Part shown: positions 38,701 through 48,497 of the stretch, piece by piece | How the letters are laid out: every line of letters begins with the position of its first letter | Position numbering within the stretch: the first letter of the stretch is position 1 | Source: Megalonaias nervosa | Lineage: Eukaryota > Mollusca > Bivalvia > Unionida > Unionidae | NCBI GenBank assembly: GCA_016617855.1 | Contig: JAECUM010009324.1 | Coordinates: forward strand, 21,691 to 85,690 | Length of the DNA: 64,000 nt | Direction of reading: 5' to 3' | Program-made: the position numbers and the translations under genes | Notes under the pieces: generated by a model | Told to the model about the DNA's origin: nothing | Seen by the model: the letters and a program-made list of their open reading frames with translations, nothing else | The model's database searches: none

Positions 38701-40397
38701 GGGATCCATGCATATAGATAAGCTGAAGATCTCCTTTGATTTTGTTAATTCATGGGATCTATGCATATTGATGAGATGAAGATCTCCTTTGATTTTGTTA
38801 AAGCATGGGATCCATGCATATGGATCAGATGAAGATCTCCTTTGATTTTGTTAAAGTATGGGATCCATGCATATTGATGAGATGAAGATCTCCTTTGATT
38901 TTGTTAATGCATGTGATCTGTGCATGTTGATGAGGTGAAGATCTCCTTTGATTTTGTTAATGCATGGGATCCATGCATTTTGATGAGGTGATCTTGCATG
39001 TGGTTGCCTGAGCTTGTTGCTACTCAAAAGACTACTTCTGATACAGTCTTGATCAGACATCGTAAATAGGCTGATATTGTCAAAATGTTAAAACTGTAAA
39101 ACTTTCCTCCTGTAATAGCTTCCTGATGTCACACTGTGTCATTTTATATTAAAACAACTTAGTTGACTTTGGTTGGTTATATTTAGCCACATTGAATTAG
39201 TTGTTGTTGTTGTTATAGGGTTTAGCGCCTTTTTTCAGCACAAGATAAACTATACATGGCGGCCAGTATAAATGGTGGAGGAAGAACCCGGGGAAAACCC
39301 CAGAAAGAACCACCAACCCACAAGAAGCTACCAGCAAGCTTTCTCACATACCCACATTGGCCATGCCTGAGACTCAAACCCATGCAGAAACAGGTGTGAT
39401 GGCAGTGATCCGTAACAGTGAGCGTTTTAGACCACTCGGCCACTCGGGGGCCCCATTGAATTAGTGTAAGATGTTTTAATGTTGTATGGGTGCAATGTCT
39501 GATATTTTATAACAAGTCACTTTGTCTTTATTTAGAGATGATTCTGCAGCCAGGCTGTTCAGCAATCTCTAAATTTTGCTTGATGAGACCTCATTAAACA
39601 AAAGTTTATTTGATCTAGGTTGAAATGTGGAAAGAAAATTTGTGTTTACATGGGAAGAAAATGGTGACAATAATATTTGTGTTTCAAAAGGTGTAGTATT
39701 TGCATACCTTTCCAACAGCTTGTACCTACCTACTGATTTTAAAAAGTCATCAAGGATATATACAAATATGCACAAAACCTTGGTCAGTTCATTTGTCAGT
39801 TTATAATTTCTAACCTGACTATTGTCAGGGAGTTTATCTCACACTGTTGTCTTTTTTGCATTTCAGTCCTTCAGAGTTTTTACTGTAAAAAATAAAACCC
39901 TCAGTCTGCTCGATGTCATTTTTCCATGCAATGAAATATATCACTTTTGTTGTCTGAAAAATACGGACTCACCCCCCCAAATATGGTGGCCTTCTTAGTG
40001 AAGAATCTCCCTGAGAATGCTAGAGGCCACATGGTGAGAAGCAGTTTAGAAATTATAAACTGATGAATGAAACAACTAAGTTTTGTCCATTTTTATTTCC
40101 TGGAAGCTTTTTCTTTTTAAAATTTGAATGGGATTACAAGCTGCCAGGGATAGATGAATACAGTAGTGCTGAATACAAAATCTCCACACCAGTAATCTTG
40201 TATTAAAACTGGTAACAATAAAGCTTGGACATCAATAATAAGGAATCTTCTGCCTCCATTTGACTCAGTTGCTGTCTTTTTCAGTGAAGTTTTCCAAACC
40301 AGCAGCCAGTAAGCAGAAATCCACCTCAAAGACAGCCAAACCCAAGGCAGCAGCCACCATTACCACTACAATCAAACCTTCCAAGGCTTGGAGGTAA
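14820..40397 (+). CDS. CCP110: CCP110/CP110-like centriolar coiled-coil protein gene (10 exons, 5' end missing)
   Basis: CP110 caps the distal end of centrioles, controls centriole length and must be removed for a cilium to grow. The diagnostic C-terminal block is spread over exons 3-5: MEAKFEKVTAAAKGFLTR, then DTRRFAFSFQAETP, then LQAALLDIHEIFFV followed by SERMAII, which parallels the conserved vertebrate CP110 C-terminus in order and spacing. Before it, at the end of exon 1, lies the expected Gln/Glu-rich coiled coil (RLIEQQKQQLEELFVQQRRE). Splice phases agree from exon to exon: 0 between exons 1-6, then 2, 2, 2 and 1. The protein ends at TAA 40395-40397 after PSKAWR. The first exon seen begins in phase 0 after an AG, so amino-terminal exons lie upstream, and I could not find them in the window. 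Exon 2 carries an apparent frameshift. Confidence 0.9.
18345..18476 (+). repeat. Coding Gln-rich 10-residue repeats in CCP110
   Basis: Four to five degenerate copies of a decapeptide of the type S-x-L-Q-x-Q-x-x-x-S (for example SDLQTQQASG and SNLQVQQQVT) follow the coiled coil. The reading frame is preserved because the unit is about 30 bp long. Confidence 0.85.
19467..19747 (+). CDS. CCP110: CCP110 exon 2 (with an internal frameshift)
   Basis: The acceptor CTACCTGCAG precedes GGT CCA GTT, and the donor is GAG GAA|GTGAGT. From the phase-0 start, the frame is sensible until about 19590-19650 (DVGSNHYSYIPSPGLYTNP and on). It would then run to a stop at about 19683, whereas another frame is open and protein-like from about 19587 to the donor (for example NPYNKEYTMPVAMVRSQ) and joins exon 3 in phase. 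A one-base indel, either real or an assembly error, is the simplest reading. No alternative acceptor removes the problem. Confidence 0.75.
20500..20890. repeat. ~30-bp minisatellite in CCP110 intron
   Basis: More than ten imperfect units of the type 'gtgtataatgtaccaatcat' + 'gatactctg' occur in tandem. Confidence 0.9.
21083..21199 (+). CDS. CCP110: CCP110 exon 3
   Basis: The exon runs from TTTTTACAG| to AAT|GTAAGT and has 39 codons, phase 0 on both sides. It encodes the start of the conserved C-terminal block (FEKVTAAAKGFLTRCLLKSQ). Confidence 0.92.
21205..21905. repeat. Dispersed ~155-bp intronic repeat, four to five units
   Basis: Units share 'gacaaatcac.ttgctcc.aca', 'agagttattgccctttttgt' and 'cttgtagc'. 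The same unit recurs at 37470-38050, so this is a dispersed family rather than a local array. Confidence 0.75.
22340..22441 (+). CDS. CCP110: CCP110 exon 4
   Basis: The acceptor TTTCCTCAG| and the donor CAG|GTACAG enclose 34 codons, phase 0. The encoded DTRRFAFSFQAETPIRSG lines up with the segment following the VTA-KGFLTR block in vertebrate CP110. Confidence 0.92.
22550..23110. repeat. Degenerate intronic repeat, ~145-bp period
   Basis: Similar phrases ('ttgaccaagtttgacagtatcttg', 'ttcatttaaatttgacaaca', 'taccaat/gccat') recur about every 140-150 bases. A related piece is at about 20050-20150. The period is judged by eye. Confidence 0.45.
23806..23922 (+). CDS. CCP110: CCP110 exon 5
   Basis: The exon runs from TTTTTACAG| to TCA|GTATGT and has 39 codons, phase 0. 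It encodes LQAALLDIHEIFFV and SERMAIIAHSRML, the best conserved part of the protein. Confidence 0.93.
24165..24370. repeat. ~62-bp minisatellite, first cluster
   Basis: About three to four units contain 'ccatcacacaacatggactgtgctgg', the same unit as the longer cluster at 25685-26290. The intervening 1.3 kb of intron shows no feature I recognise. Confidence 0.8.
25685..26290. repeat. ~62-bp minisatellite, main cluster
   Basis: About ten diverged units of the type 'catgccatcacacaacatgg' + 'actgtgctggaatttgaatt' lie in the intron after exon 5. Short ORFs on both strands here are repeat artefacts. Confidence 0.9.
26699..26763. repeat. TA microsatellite
   Basis: About 32 TA dinucleotides lie in tandem. 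The rest of 26291-28148 is AT-rich intron without recognised features. Confidence 0.95.
28149..28234 (+). CDS. CCP110: CCP110 exon 6
   Basis: The acceptor is CTCTTTCAG|GAG, and the exon ends in GCC CA|GTATCC, leaving phase 2. It encodes RLSAATLKALERKRK, matching the conserved SAAT-K-LDRKK block of CP110 tails. The donor is chosen because it alone gives agreement with the next exon. Confidence 0.85.
28592..28816. mobile_element. MITE-like element with palindromic ends (family M), complete copy
   Basis: The left end GTACCATATATACTCAC and the right end GCGAGTATATATGGTAC are inverted copies, and the interior is also partly self-complementary ('cagatct..gcataatgtaccgg'). Partial copies lacking the left part lie at 38043-38177 and 43270-43437. 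No coding capacity is present. The superfamily cannot be assigned. Confidence 0.75.
28942..29187. repeat. 36-bp minisatellite, about seven units
   Basis: The unit reads 'ggtcatatttcactcattgt' + 'ttccatacaattacca', nearly identical from copy to copy, with one shortened unit. Because 36 is a multiple of three and the unit lacks stops, three overlapping frames stay open. None is a gene. Confidence 0.95.
29549..29644 (+). CDS. CCP110: CCP110 exon 7
   Basis: The acceptor is GTTCTAAG|A and the donor is TTCAG|GTAAGC, phase 2 in and out. The encoded EAEEAVFGVFRPQSAPPR is protein-like and in frame with exon 6. The acceptor is weak, so the exact start is less certain than the end. Confidence 0.75.
30262..30450 (+). 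mobile_element. tRNA-derived SINE of a second family
   Basis: A tRNA-Met-like head (A box region GTAGCTCTCTTGGTAGAGCA, CAT at the anticodon position, B box GGTTTGATACC) is fused to a non-tRNA body that ends near 'aactaaaccaagttaagc'. The body and the poor acceptor stem argue against a functional tRNA gene. Confidence 0.75.
30958..31020 (+). CDS. CCP110: CCP110 exon 8
   Basis: The acceptor is TTTTCTCCAG|G and the donor is ACAAG|GTGAGG, phase 2 in and out. It encodes LRPLQGQISPIRSHSQAST, continuing the basic, Ser/Pro-rich tail. Confidence 0.82.
31205..33604. repeat. Diverged ~160-bp satellite array in CCP110 intron 8
   Basis: Ten or more units share 'atatttcctaaaccccttga', 'cttcatacttgggatgaatc', 'aagacaattcattctg' and 'ttggggtcaaggtcacagtc'. 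Several units keep an exact TCAAGGTCA (31483, 31644, 31810, 33428, 33579). The middle (about 32280-33010) is more degraded. The array is split by the hAT-like copy and continues at 36436. Confidence 0.85.
33605..36435. mobile_element. hAT-like DNA transposon, copy 2, non-coding
   Basis: It is related over its whole length to 6390-8884 and starts with TAGGGGTGAAACGATTCATC and ends with ATCATTTCACTCCTA. The flanking octamers ATAATTTG (33597-33604) and ATAATATG (36436-36443) differ at one base, which fits an 8-bp target duplication that has since mutated. It is inserted inside the satellite array, so it is younger than the array. No intact transposase frame is present. Confidence 0.85.
35271..35458. 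repeat. 94-bp tandem duplication inside hAT copy 2
   Basis: Two nearly identical units, each beginning TTTCCCAACATAATCAAACT, start at 35271 and 35365. Copy 1 of the transposon lacks this doubling. Confidence 0.95.
36436..36620. repeat. Continuation of the ~160-bp satellite beyond hAT copy 2
   Basis: It carries 'tatgtattaaggtttttgtt', 'cattctgcaacatgctcact' and 'tttgaccttggagttaagat', the same unit as in 31205-33604. Confidence 0.8.
36795..37400. repeat. ~145-bp repeat array, about four units
   Basis: Units share 'cttcttatgatgtctatagt', 'gccaatctgatttccaatat' and 'ggccaccacagcagccatct'. The same family is seen at 13975-14300. Confidence 0.8.
37470..38050. repeat. Dispersed ~155-bp repeat, second locus
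   Basis: It carries 'gagttattgccctttttgtc' and 'ttgacaaatcaatgtcatcc', the same family as 21205-21905 in an earlier intron. Confidence 0.65.
38043..38177. mobile_element. MITE family M, partial copy
   Basis: It matches the right two thirds of 28592-28816, ending GCGAGAATATACGGTAG. The left end is missing. Confidence 0.75.
38469..38536 (+). CDS. CCP110: CCP110 exon 9
   Basis: The acceptor TTTTCAG|G completes the AG left by exon 8. The frame encodes ENKERPKTAPERGAKVPRKT, and the donor TTAG|GTAGTA leaves phase 1. Other frames across this exon end within a few codons or do not join. Confidence 0.82.
38669..38990. repeat. ~51-bp minisatellite, six units
   Basis: The unit contains 'gaagatctcctttgattttg' and 'gcatgggatccatgcatatt'. 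Each carries a palindromic ATGGGATCCATGCAT-type core. Confidence 0.92.
39202..39453 (-). mobile_element. Family A SINE, inverted
   Basis: Read on the minus strand it starts GGGGCCCCCGAGTGGCCGAG, has the B box and family body, and ends in CAA repeats (TTG on the plus strand). The flanking 12-bp target duplications CATTGAATTAGT lie at 39190-39201 and 39454-39465. Confidence 0.92.
40285..40397 (+). CDS. CCP110: CCP110 terminal exon
   Basis: The acceptor TCTTTTTCAG|TG completes the G left by exon 9. The frame encodes a lysine-rich tail (KFSKPAASKQKSTSKTAKPK) and ends TGG AGG TAA. Lys/Arg-rich tails are usual for CP110 proteins. Confidence 0.88.
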
Positions 40398-40789
40398 CAG
40401 GATGACACTGGACTCGCTACATGGGGACCATCCTTTCTTCAGTTTGTGACATTGTGGACATCTCTCTGTAGATAAACCTCTCTCCAAGAACAAATCCTGC
40501 ATTTCTTATGATAAAATCAATCTTGACAAGTAATATATTTGATGTAGATCAGAAATGCATTGAGAAGTTAATGAATTATTGATAAGCTACACTGAAAATA
40601 GTGCATCAAGTTTATTGTGGATAACAAACAGAGAGAAATTGGCAAGATTTTGACATGTAGGCTTTAACTTGCAGTTTGTACATCAGAAGTCAGAAACTGG
40701 GTTTAAGTTTTTTACGTATATTTTAAGATGTACATTATACCAAAAAAGATGGTGAAATTAAAGCAATCTTACCATTTCCAAGACTACTT
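40398..40789 (+). other. Start of CCP110 3' untranslated/downstream region
   Basis: Non-coding sequence follows the stop codon. AATAAA-type signals occur only further down (about 42159 and 43722), so the true 3' end cannot be placed from sequence alone. Confidence 0.4.
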
Positions 40790-41200
40790 ATCATTGAAGA
40801 GGACACCTTCCCTCTCTAGGACTACTCATGATAGAGGAGCACTCCTTCCCTCTCCAGAACTAATGATAGAAGAGGACTTCTTGCCTCTCCAGAACTTCTT
40901 ATGATAGGAAAGGACTCCTTCCCGCTTAACGACCACTCATGGCAGAAAAACACGCCTTTCCTCTCCAGGACTACTCGTGACAGAAGAGGACTCCTCTCCA
41001 GGACTACTCATGATAGAAGAAGACTCCTTGCTTCTCCAGGATTACTCATGCTAGAAGAGGGATCCTTCCCTCACCAGAACTACTCCTAATAGAAGAGGAC
41101 TCCATCCCTCTCCAGGACTACTCATGATAAAAGAGGAATCATTCCTTCTTCAGAACTACTCATGATTGAAATTGACTCCCACCACAACCACCCCTTTCCC
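40790..41200. repeat. ~40-bp minisatellite downstream of CCP110
   Basis: About ten units of the type 'ccctctccaggactactcat' + 'gatagaagaggactccttcc' occur. Confidence 0.92.
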
Positions 41201-41598
41201 AGGATTATTCATCATACAAGAAGACCTTGCCATTAAAATGTTACTGATCTCTTGGTGGTGGCTTATAGTAACATACTAGTATTTCTTATTAAATTCTTGG
41301 ACTGTTCCATTATGTTTTGCATAAGTTATATCAAGAGGGTACTTTTCATGAACATTACTGAACTCATACCATCAGTAGTTCATAAAGAAATTAAAATCTT
41401 CATGGATATGAATATTACATGTGAATATTCTGTTGATAGAAATTTTTTTTGTTTTAATGCACATGTATTGCACAACATTCCAAATAGATTTGACCATTAT
41501 GTAACCATAGACAACTGAAAATTATTCATGGCCTTGTTTATTCACATACTGGAGCACATTGTAAAGAAAAGACATTTGCAATTGCATGAGAACTTCTG

Positions 41599-41600
41599 TC

Positions 41601-41644
<44 letters not shown>
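41599..41644. repeat. GT microsatellite
   Basis: An uninterrupted GT tract of about 22 repeats is present. Confidence 0.95.
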
Positions 41645-41646
<2 letters not shown>

Positions 41647-42430
41647 TAATTTGAAAGAAGTCTGACATTCAGTTTAAGTAATTTGAAAGTGAAAAATTAC
41701 ATGTATAGATATTGTCTGTATATGAGATCAAAGATTTATCTGTGAAATTTTCTACTTACATTTTCTGTAAAGGGTAGAAGTGCCAGTAGATTTCTGTTCT
41801 ACAGTGTGTGAAAAACAATGAAACCAACAGGAATAATTGTTGGAGAGGAAAAGTGAGTTGAAATGTATTGGATTCATCTGCTTTTGTTCATTAGAACTTA
41901 CTTTAATAGCACCTGTCTGAAAATTATAACCTCACTGAGGTCATATAACAGAAAAGGTCACATAAATTTTTTGTTACTAGATGTTTTATGATAGGGACTT
42001 TGATTTTGCATACTGTATTTTTTCATATATTATACTACACCTACAGAGGTTTTTTCTACCAGAGATTTCAAGCAGACAGCATTGACACGGATCTGCTTAC
42101 ACATTATTCCATAGTAGATCTAGTTCTATGCTTTTCATAATGGCATCTTTCTATGTATCAATAAATACAATATTCAGATTTTTGTTTCATATAAGAGTTC
42201 CTGATGAGTGTGAAGATAACTTCAGTGACTTAACAAGCTCAGATCCCACAATGGAATGAACTGAGTTCAGCTTTAAAGTAGCTGTCAGAAAATATATTGT
42301 GCATTGCGAACTTAAGAATGCCAACCACCACCAACTGCAAGCCAAGCCCATAAAGTGAGGCTTCAGTAGACATGGTAAACAAGGACGAACAATCCTCCTT
42401 CCATCTGCAGCTATATTTGGTGAATATAAA

Positions 42431-42714
42431 GGAAATATCAAACCATCTGTTGAAGAAGATCAGGCACTTCTAATGCTTTCTTACTGAAAGTCAGCACTGG
42501 TGGAAATATCAAACCATCTGTTGAAGAAGATCAGGCACTTCTAATGCTTTCTTACAGAAAGTCAGCACTGGTGGAAATATCAAACCATCTGTTGAAGAAG
42601 ATCAGGCACTTCTAATGCTTTCTTACTGAAAGTCAGCACTGGTGGAAATATCAAACCATCTGTTGAAGAAGATCAGGCACTTCTAATGCTTTCTTACTGA
42701 AAGTCAGCACTGGT
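42431..42714. repeat. Four near-identical 71-bp tandem units
   Basis: Units start GGAAATATCAAACCATCTGT at 42431, 42502, 42573 and 42644, with only one base difference seen (cttacTgaaag/cttacAgaaag). Such homogeneity indicates a very recent expansion. Confidence 0.96.
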
Positions 42715-43269
42715 GGTCCAGATGTGCCTTCTGCTATTGAAATTTCTTCAGTTTCAATATTTTCAATGTTTGTCCATGCATGCATCCATTGTCTGAAGTT
42801 ATTTCAGGGAAAAACTTCAAATTCATGTAAAAGATCACTCTGAAATTTGGTACACATATTAGACTAGTGTTGTAGATTTGTTTTTTGCTGTTTGCAGTTT
42901 CAATATTTTTTTATGTTTTATCCATTTGTTTGTCTATCAATCCATATTGCCATGTTAGTTTCTGGGGCAAAACTGGAAAACCGTTCACAATGTCTCATTT
43001 AAATATAACTACACATATTGGACTAGTGGCCTAGATATGACTTTACCATTCACAAGCCTTCATTTTCATGGTTTATTAGCATTTTCATCCATTCTAGTCT
43101 GCTCATCCATCCATCATTCAGTCATTTACAGAAATTCAATACAGTTCTGAGCAAGACATGTCTTTGAATCTTAGTACACTCCCTTATCCACTTTTGGTTC
43201 CTTGTGAAAACTCCAAAACCATATCTTGGTGAAATTCAGTACACATATTTAACCACTGAGGTAAATGTG

Positions 43270-43437
43270 CCTTTTGCTGTATAATGCACCAGCAGATCTG
43301 GGTCTGTGCAGTTTGTTAGGAGTAATCATTAGAATGAACAACATAGACCCTGATCTGCTGATGCATTATGCTATAGCAGATCTGGATCTTTGTTGTTTGC
43401 AGTTGGACTTGACGTATAAGCAAGTATATACAGTACT
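43270..43437. mobile_element. MITE family M, third copy (left-truncated)
   Basis: It shares 'cagtttgttaggagtaatca', 'tagaccctgatctg' and 'gtataagcaagtatatacag' with the copies at 28592 and 38043. Downstream, 43438-44389 shows nothing recognisable beyond AT-rich sequence. Confidence 0.75.
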
Positions 43438-44389
43438 TTTGGGAGAATATGTCATCTCAGGATGGCTCACATTCAAAGCTGGTTTTCATTTAGAAGATTC
43501 AATATAGCAAGAAACTCCTTAAAAAAAAAAAAAATGTGTTTATGGATGTATTGTAACAAAAATAAGAACCTCTGGCTTGAAGCAGTGATGTTATTTGTTT
43601 ATATTTAAGAATTTGTGTACTTGCAACTCCTCTTGCATTTGTAAATGATAATTAAGACTTTCAATATGAACAAATTATTATTTATTTTTCCACACGGTAA
43701 TTGATGTTATAACATTACAAAATAAAATTTGATTAAGATACTGGGTTTTTTCTTTTTGTTTTTTAAAAAATGTGTTTTATTATACCAGCATGTGAGCAGC
43801 CATTGGTGAATAAATTGCATATATAACATTTTCTTGCAGAGGGATCTTTATTAACCAAATTTATTGTCTTCCACTTCTGTGTAACTCTTTTCTTGTCCAT
43901 ACAAGTAGAGTATCTTGTAAATAAATGTAACACAGTGATATAGTGTATCACCTTATGTTTTATAACAAGGATGGGTAATTAGCTCTTTGCCTTAACACCT
44001 AATATCGAGGAACAGGCGACTTTTTTGTCCAGCATTATCTTTTGTCCTGTTTGATAAGGATGACTGCTGGGAGCATGCATTCCTGCAAAGAGTAGCTGTC
44101 TTGATCATCATAGGACACTATTATCACATCTTTGCAAGGTGGCATCTGGAGATACAACCTGATTTTCAAAGATTTCACACATCTTGGTTGTTTAGAAAGT
44201 TCCCTCATAGGTAAGGAGCCTTAAATGTAACTGTCAAAAAATATTTTCAAGAAAGGTTGGGCCCTTCGATGCAAAAATAAGGAAGAAGATTAATTTTTTC
44301 ATAGTGCATCAAAATCTTGTAGCTATAGATTTGAGGTGTCTGGATTAACATGTAGGATCTTTTCAATATGGAGTTACTTTAACAATGGA

Positions 44390-45195
44390 GACAGCATGGT
44401 GTACATAAGAGACAAATATCTCTCCATTCCAATACAGATTATTCAATCGAGACAGCATGGTGTAGAATGGAGACAAATATACAAACTATTAAATGGAAAC
44501 AGCATGGTGTAGAATGAAGACAAATACTGCTCCATTCCAATGCAAACTATTCAAAAGAGACAGCATGGTGTAGAATAGAGACAAATACTTCTCCATTCCA
44601 ATACAAAATATTCAATAGAGACACCATGGTGTAGAATGGAGACAAATACTGCTCCATTCCAAGAGAAACTATGCAAGAGACAGTATGGTGTAGCATGGAA
44701 AGAAATATCTCTGCATTCCAATACAAACTATTCAATGGAGACAGCATGGTGTAGAACTGAGACAAATACTGCTCCATTCCAACACAAACTATGCAAGAGA
44801 CAGCCTGGTGTAGAATGGAGACAAATACCTCTCTGGTCCAATACAAACTATTCAATATCAGTATGGTGTAGAATGGAGACAGATACTGCTCCATTTCCAA
44901 TACAAACTATACGAGAGACATCATGGTGTAGAACAGAGACAAATACTACTCCATACCAATACAAACTACAAGAGACAGCATGGTGTAGAATGGAGACAAA
45001 TACCTCTGCATTCCAATACAAACTATACAAGAGACATCATGGTGTAGAATGGAGACAAATACTGCTCCATTTCCAGTACAGACTACAAGAGACGGCATGG
45101 TGTAGAATGGAGACAAATACTACTCCATTCCAATACAAACTATACAAGAGACAGAGACAAATACTGCTCCGTTCTAATACAAACTATGCAAGAGA
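44390..45195. repeat. ~60-bp minisatellite, about 13 units
   Basis: The unit is of the type 'gagacagcatggtgtagaat' + 'ggagacaaatactgctccat' + 'tccaatacaaactat'. The 204-codon plus-strand frame (44636-45250) and two minus-strand frames are generated by the repeat and carry no independent evidence of coding. Confidence 0.93.
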
Positions 45196-45511
45196 CACCA
45201 TGTGCTTACATTGTCACTGGATCTCTGTGTGTGTTGTTGGAGAACTTTGATGAAAGTTTAGTTTATAGCACTTGTTACTCATTAATGCCTTACCCAACTC
45301 GTCATATTTAGAATAATTGAATATAATAATATAATTTAATCTGATACTTTTCTTTTTTTCCACAGTATGATTCTTCCAAGCATGAAGCCCAGGGAATAAA
45401 GAATAAGGACAGTTTTTTATTAAGGCAATTTCATCATATATTTCCAAAAGACCGACCATTCTTTTTTAAAATATAATATTGTCAAATATTTCCTTGTCTA
45501 GCCTTCTCCAC

Positions 45512-46389
45512 TGTTACGTGTCTTGGCTCGTATAAAAAGTAACAAGAGTGAAGACAACAAGCTTTATAAAATTTAACAAATAATTTATTTCCCTAGAAAA
45601 ACAAGGTAAAAATGAGAAAAAGGACTTATGGTTTACGAATCAAATCCAAAATTAATCCAAGAATTAAAAAATAGAAGTCCTATCAATGAAAAGTCCTAAA
45701 TGAATCTGTGTTCGAGTCCCGAGGAAATCAAAATGGAAGGCGATGACGTATGTCGTGATCTTCAAAGTATTGCCATGTCCACAGTTCCTTGTTGAATCAC
45801 AGAAAAATAATATACCAGTTTGGAATTCAGAATAAATTTCGATAAATTTCCTTGTCCAAGAATTTCTGTATGAGCGCTAGTATTTTCTAGGGAAAGAATC
45901 AATAATTCCATAAAATAAAAATTCAACTCAAACTGGTCATAACAAGACACCTTTAAATGTCGAAGATTTAAAGCCCAACTGGCTAGTTCTTCTCAAGAAA
46001 ACTTATACAGTAAGTTAAGACGCAAAACAGATCCCGTATGAGGGTTACGTGGTCACCTTCTAGAACAACGTAGAATAATTTTTACATGCTAATTATCACG
46101 TACTCTAGGTATGGCCTTGATTCCACTGAATTAATCTTACTCTTAGAATGAATATTAAAAAAAATTTAAAAAGTTGTTTACTAGAACTCTATCTGATTTC
46201 TGAATCAAGGTCAGAAACTAGATACAATGTTTCAACTACTGGTTGTTTATCAGGTCAAACAACTAAACTGAATTTATAAAAAAAAATATCAAATCCAGTA
46301 GACACAGTTATCATCACAATGACATGTAATGGAATAAAATTTTTAAAAAAAATTTAACAAACAAGTAATTAAATTACATATACGTAACA
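45512..46389. mobile_element. Candidate solo LTR
   Basis: The stretch begins TGTTACGTGTCTTGG and ends ATACGTAACA, the TG...CA form with TGTTACG-type ends common in LTR retrotransposons. A TATAAAAAG lies about 20 bases inside the left end. The flanking pentamers (TCCAC, CTACT) do not match exactly, and no internal retroviral region accompanies it. A MITE is the alternative. Confidence 0.4.
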
Positions 46390-46844
46390 CTACTCCTTCC
46401 CAGGATGGGGCTATGAGGTCAAAGGCTGTACGTTTTAGTATATTTACAGCTATCTTCATGAACATATCATGTCTTTCTAAAACGTAGTTTTTAATTAATT
46501 CATACTTTCAAATGAGTCTTTTGGAAAAACAGTATTTTATGAGTCATGACAGTTATTTTTCGAATAAATTATGATCTACAGTAGAGACGTTATCGCTTGT
46601 GTTTATTTTTTGAATGCCAGAAAATGTTTTTATTGTATATTAATCAGATTGCTTATTATTATCTCAATACTTTCAATCGAAAAGGTGAGAATTATGTTAG
46701 GTTATGTTGCCTGTCCGGACATGTGTGCATACGTGAGGAATGTGGGGCAAATCCTCCTGTGCTATTTGATACTGAGACTTCAGACTTGGGATTATAATCG
46801 GGGGTGGTCGACAGGTGCGCACTATGCTTTGGAATTTTGGATCC

Positions 46845-47460
46845 ATACCCTAGTTGCATCACGGTGGGGGTAGTGATAACTGAGAAAGTGGGGGATAATT
46901 CAACTGTGCTTCACACTTCTAGTTAAGAAAAATAACATTCTTTCACAGTCTGATTTTTAAGCAATTTACAGTTAATACACAATTTTCTAACAAACAAGAT
47001 TTTAGTTTACCTTTTCTTTTTTATATAGACTAAAATATATGCAATATATACAGACTGTAAATGTTATGATACAGACGATTGTCTTTAAGACACGAAAAAG
47101 GAAAACCAAATTTCTTTTTTAGAATTTGGATACATATCCAGGTTGCTGAGCCTGAGGGATTGGAAACACATTGTGCATATGTTGTATATGTGTGTGGGTG
47201 TCGTAAGTGAGAAAGCATGGGATAGTGCTGCTTTGCTTCACATTTGTAGTTAAGAAAACGAATGGTTTTTCTTTTAAACTTGAATTGTCAATATCCTGGT
47301 TTTGGTTTGGTGGGGGAGTTTGTTAACAATTTACAAGTAATATATATTTATTAATTAAAAAAGATAATTGATTTTTTTTTTCTTTTATGTAGACGTGAAC
47401 AAATTTACATAAAGTATTATAAACAATTTGTAGTGTTGTGATACAGATTATTGAATTAAT
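46845..47460. repeat. Two diverged copies of a ~330-370-bp unit
   Basis: 'gagaaag..gggata', 'cttcacac/at ttctagttaagaaaa' and 'gttatgatacagac' recur in the same order at about 46883-47075 and 47209-47445. The open frames at 46571-46873 have no recognisable motif. Confidence 0.5.
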
Positions 47461-47641
47461 GAAAATAAGAAAACCCAATATCATCTGTTATGCCACGCAT
47501 GTCTGGGAACTTCTTTTCTCATTTTGTGCATATGTGGATTATTGTGAAATATTGATGCCAGGGAGACACTCAAGATTATGGTATGCATCTCTGCATATGA
47601 AGTTGTTCCCAAAGGTTTTTTGCGAATGTATTTACTATCGG

Positions 47642-47686
<45 letters not shown>

Positions 47687-47708
47687 AANNNNNNNNNNNN
47701 NNNNNNNN
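47642..47708. other. Poly-A tract and 20-N assembly gap
   Basis: More than 40 consecutive A bases run into a run of 20 N (47689-47708) followed by more A. The size of the gap is presumably nominal. Any reading frame across it is artificial. Confidence 0.98.
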
Positions 47709-48497
47709 AAAAAAAATTATATCAAAGACTACATAATAAGGATCCATCGATTCACTTTGTTCTTGTCATCAAACAGTGGGTCCCCAAACAAACTCTATTA
47801 GGACAGTGGCCAGCAAATCCATTTGACTCAGTACCAATAATGCATACACAGTCATGTCGTAACTTTACTCGTGTATCGGACCAAATAGTATACCTGAACT
47901 ATCAGAACGACATTCATTCATTTTAAAAATGAATAAAGACAACAATTAATTAGGTTTTCGAAACAGCTTGCATTCTTCAGCAAAAACCAGATGGGTCCCA
48001 GATGAAGAATGCATTTAAAGGATAAACAAAAGAACGTGTACATCAATTTTAAAAAAAACAAAAAACAAAAAAACAAAAAAAAACAAAACACTGAAGCAAA
48101 CAAACTTGTATCGATCTTTACAAAGTACAGATCTTGTAATGGGTTTAAGATTTAAGTTTATTTGTACTTTCCAATTCACTAACTTATCGGACTTAATTTA
48201 AGTCACTAATGATTAAATACATAAACCTTCAATAAGATCAAGAGATGGTCTTGGTCAGTTCTTAAAAGAATAACCCCATTCTTCATGCTTACCGATAATT
48301 AGTCAATAGTAAAGTTGTGAAGTTCACAGTTGCCACATGGATAAAATAGCCCGTATACAATCGTTTTATGTATTTTAGCCAGACCACCAACGTTGAATCA
48401 TATTTCTTGTATATTGTTTCTTGCAACAAATTATGATGCTTATAAGTTTTTAAAAACGCAGACAGTTATAGAAATCACGGTTCGTCCGTCCACAGTT

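Noticed and set aside
41252..41518. 88-codon frame downstream of CCP110
   Set aside because: It is AT-rich, without motifs, and lies in repeat-flanked 3' sequence. It is likely chance.
44636..45250. 204-codon plus-strand frame
   Set aside because: It is built entirely from the ~60-bp minisatellite. Frames on the opposite strand are open for the same reason.
46571..46873. Overlapping frames of 100 and 66 codons
   Set aside because: There is no recognisable domain, the region is repetitive, and there is no splice or promoter support.
47438..47926. 162-codon frame across the N gap
   Set aside because: It consists of poly-lysine from a poly-A tract and unknown bases.
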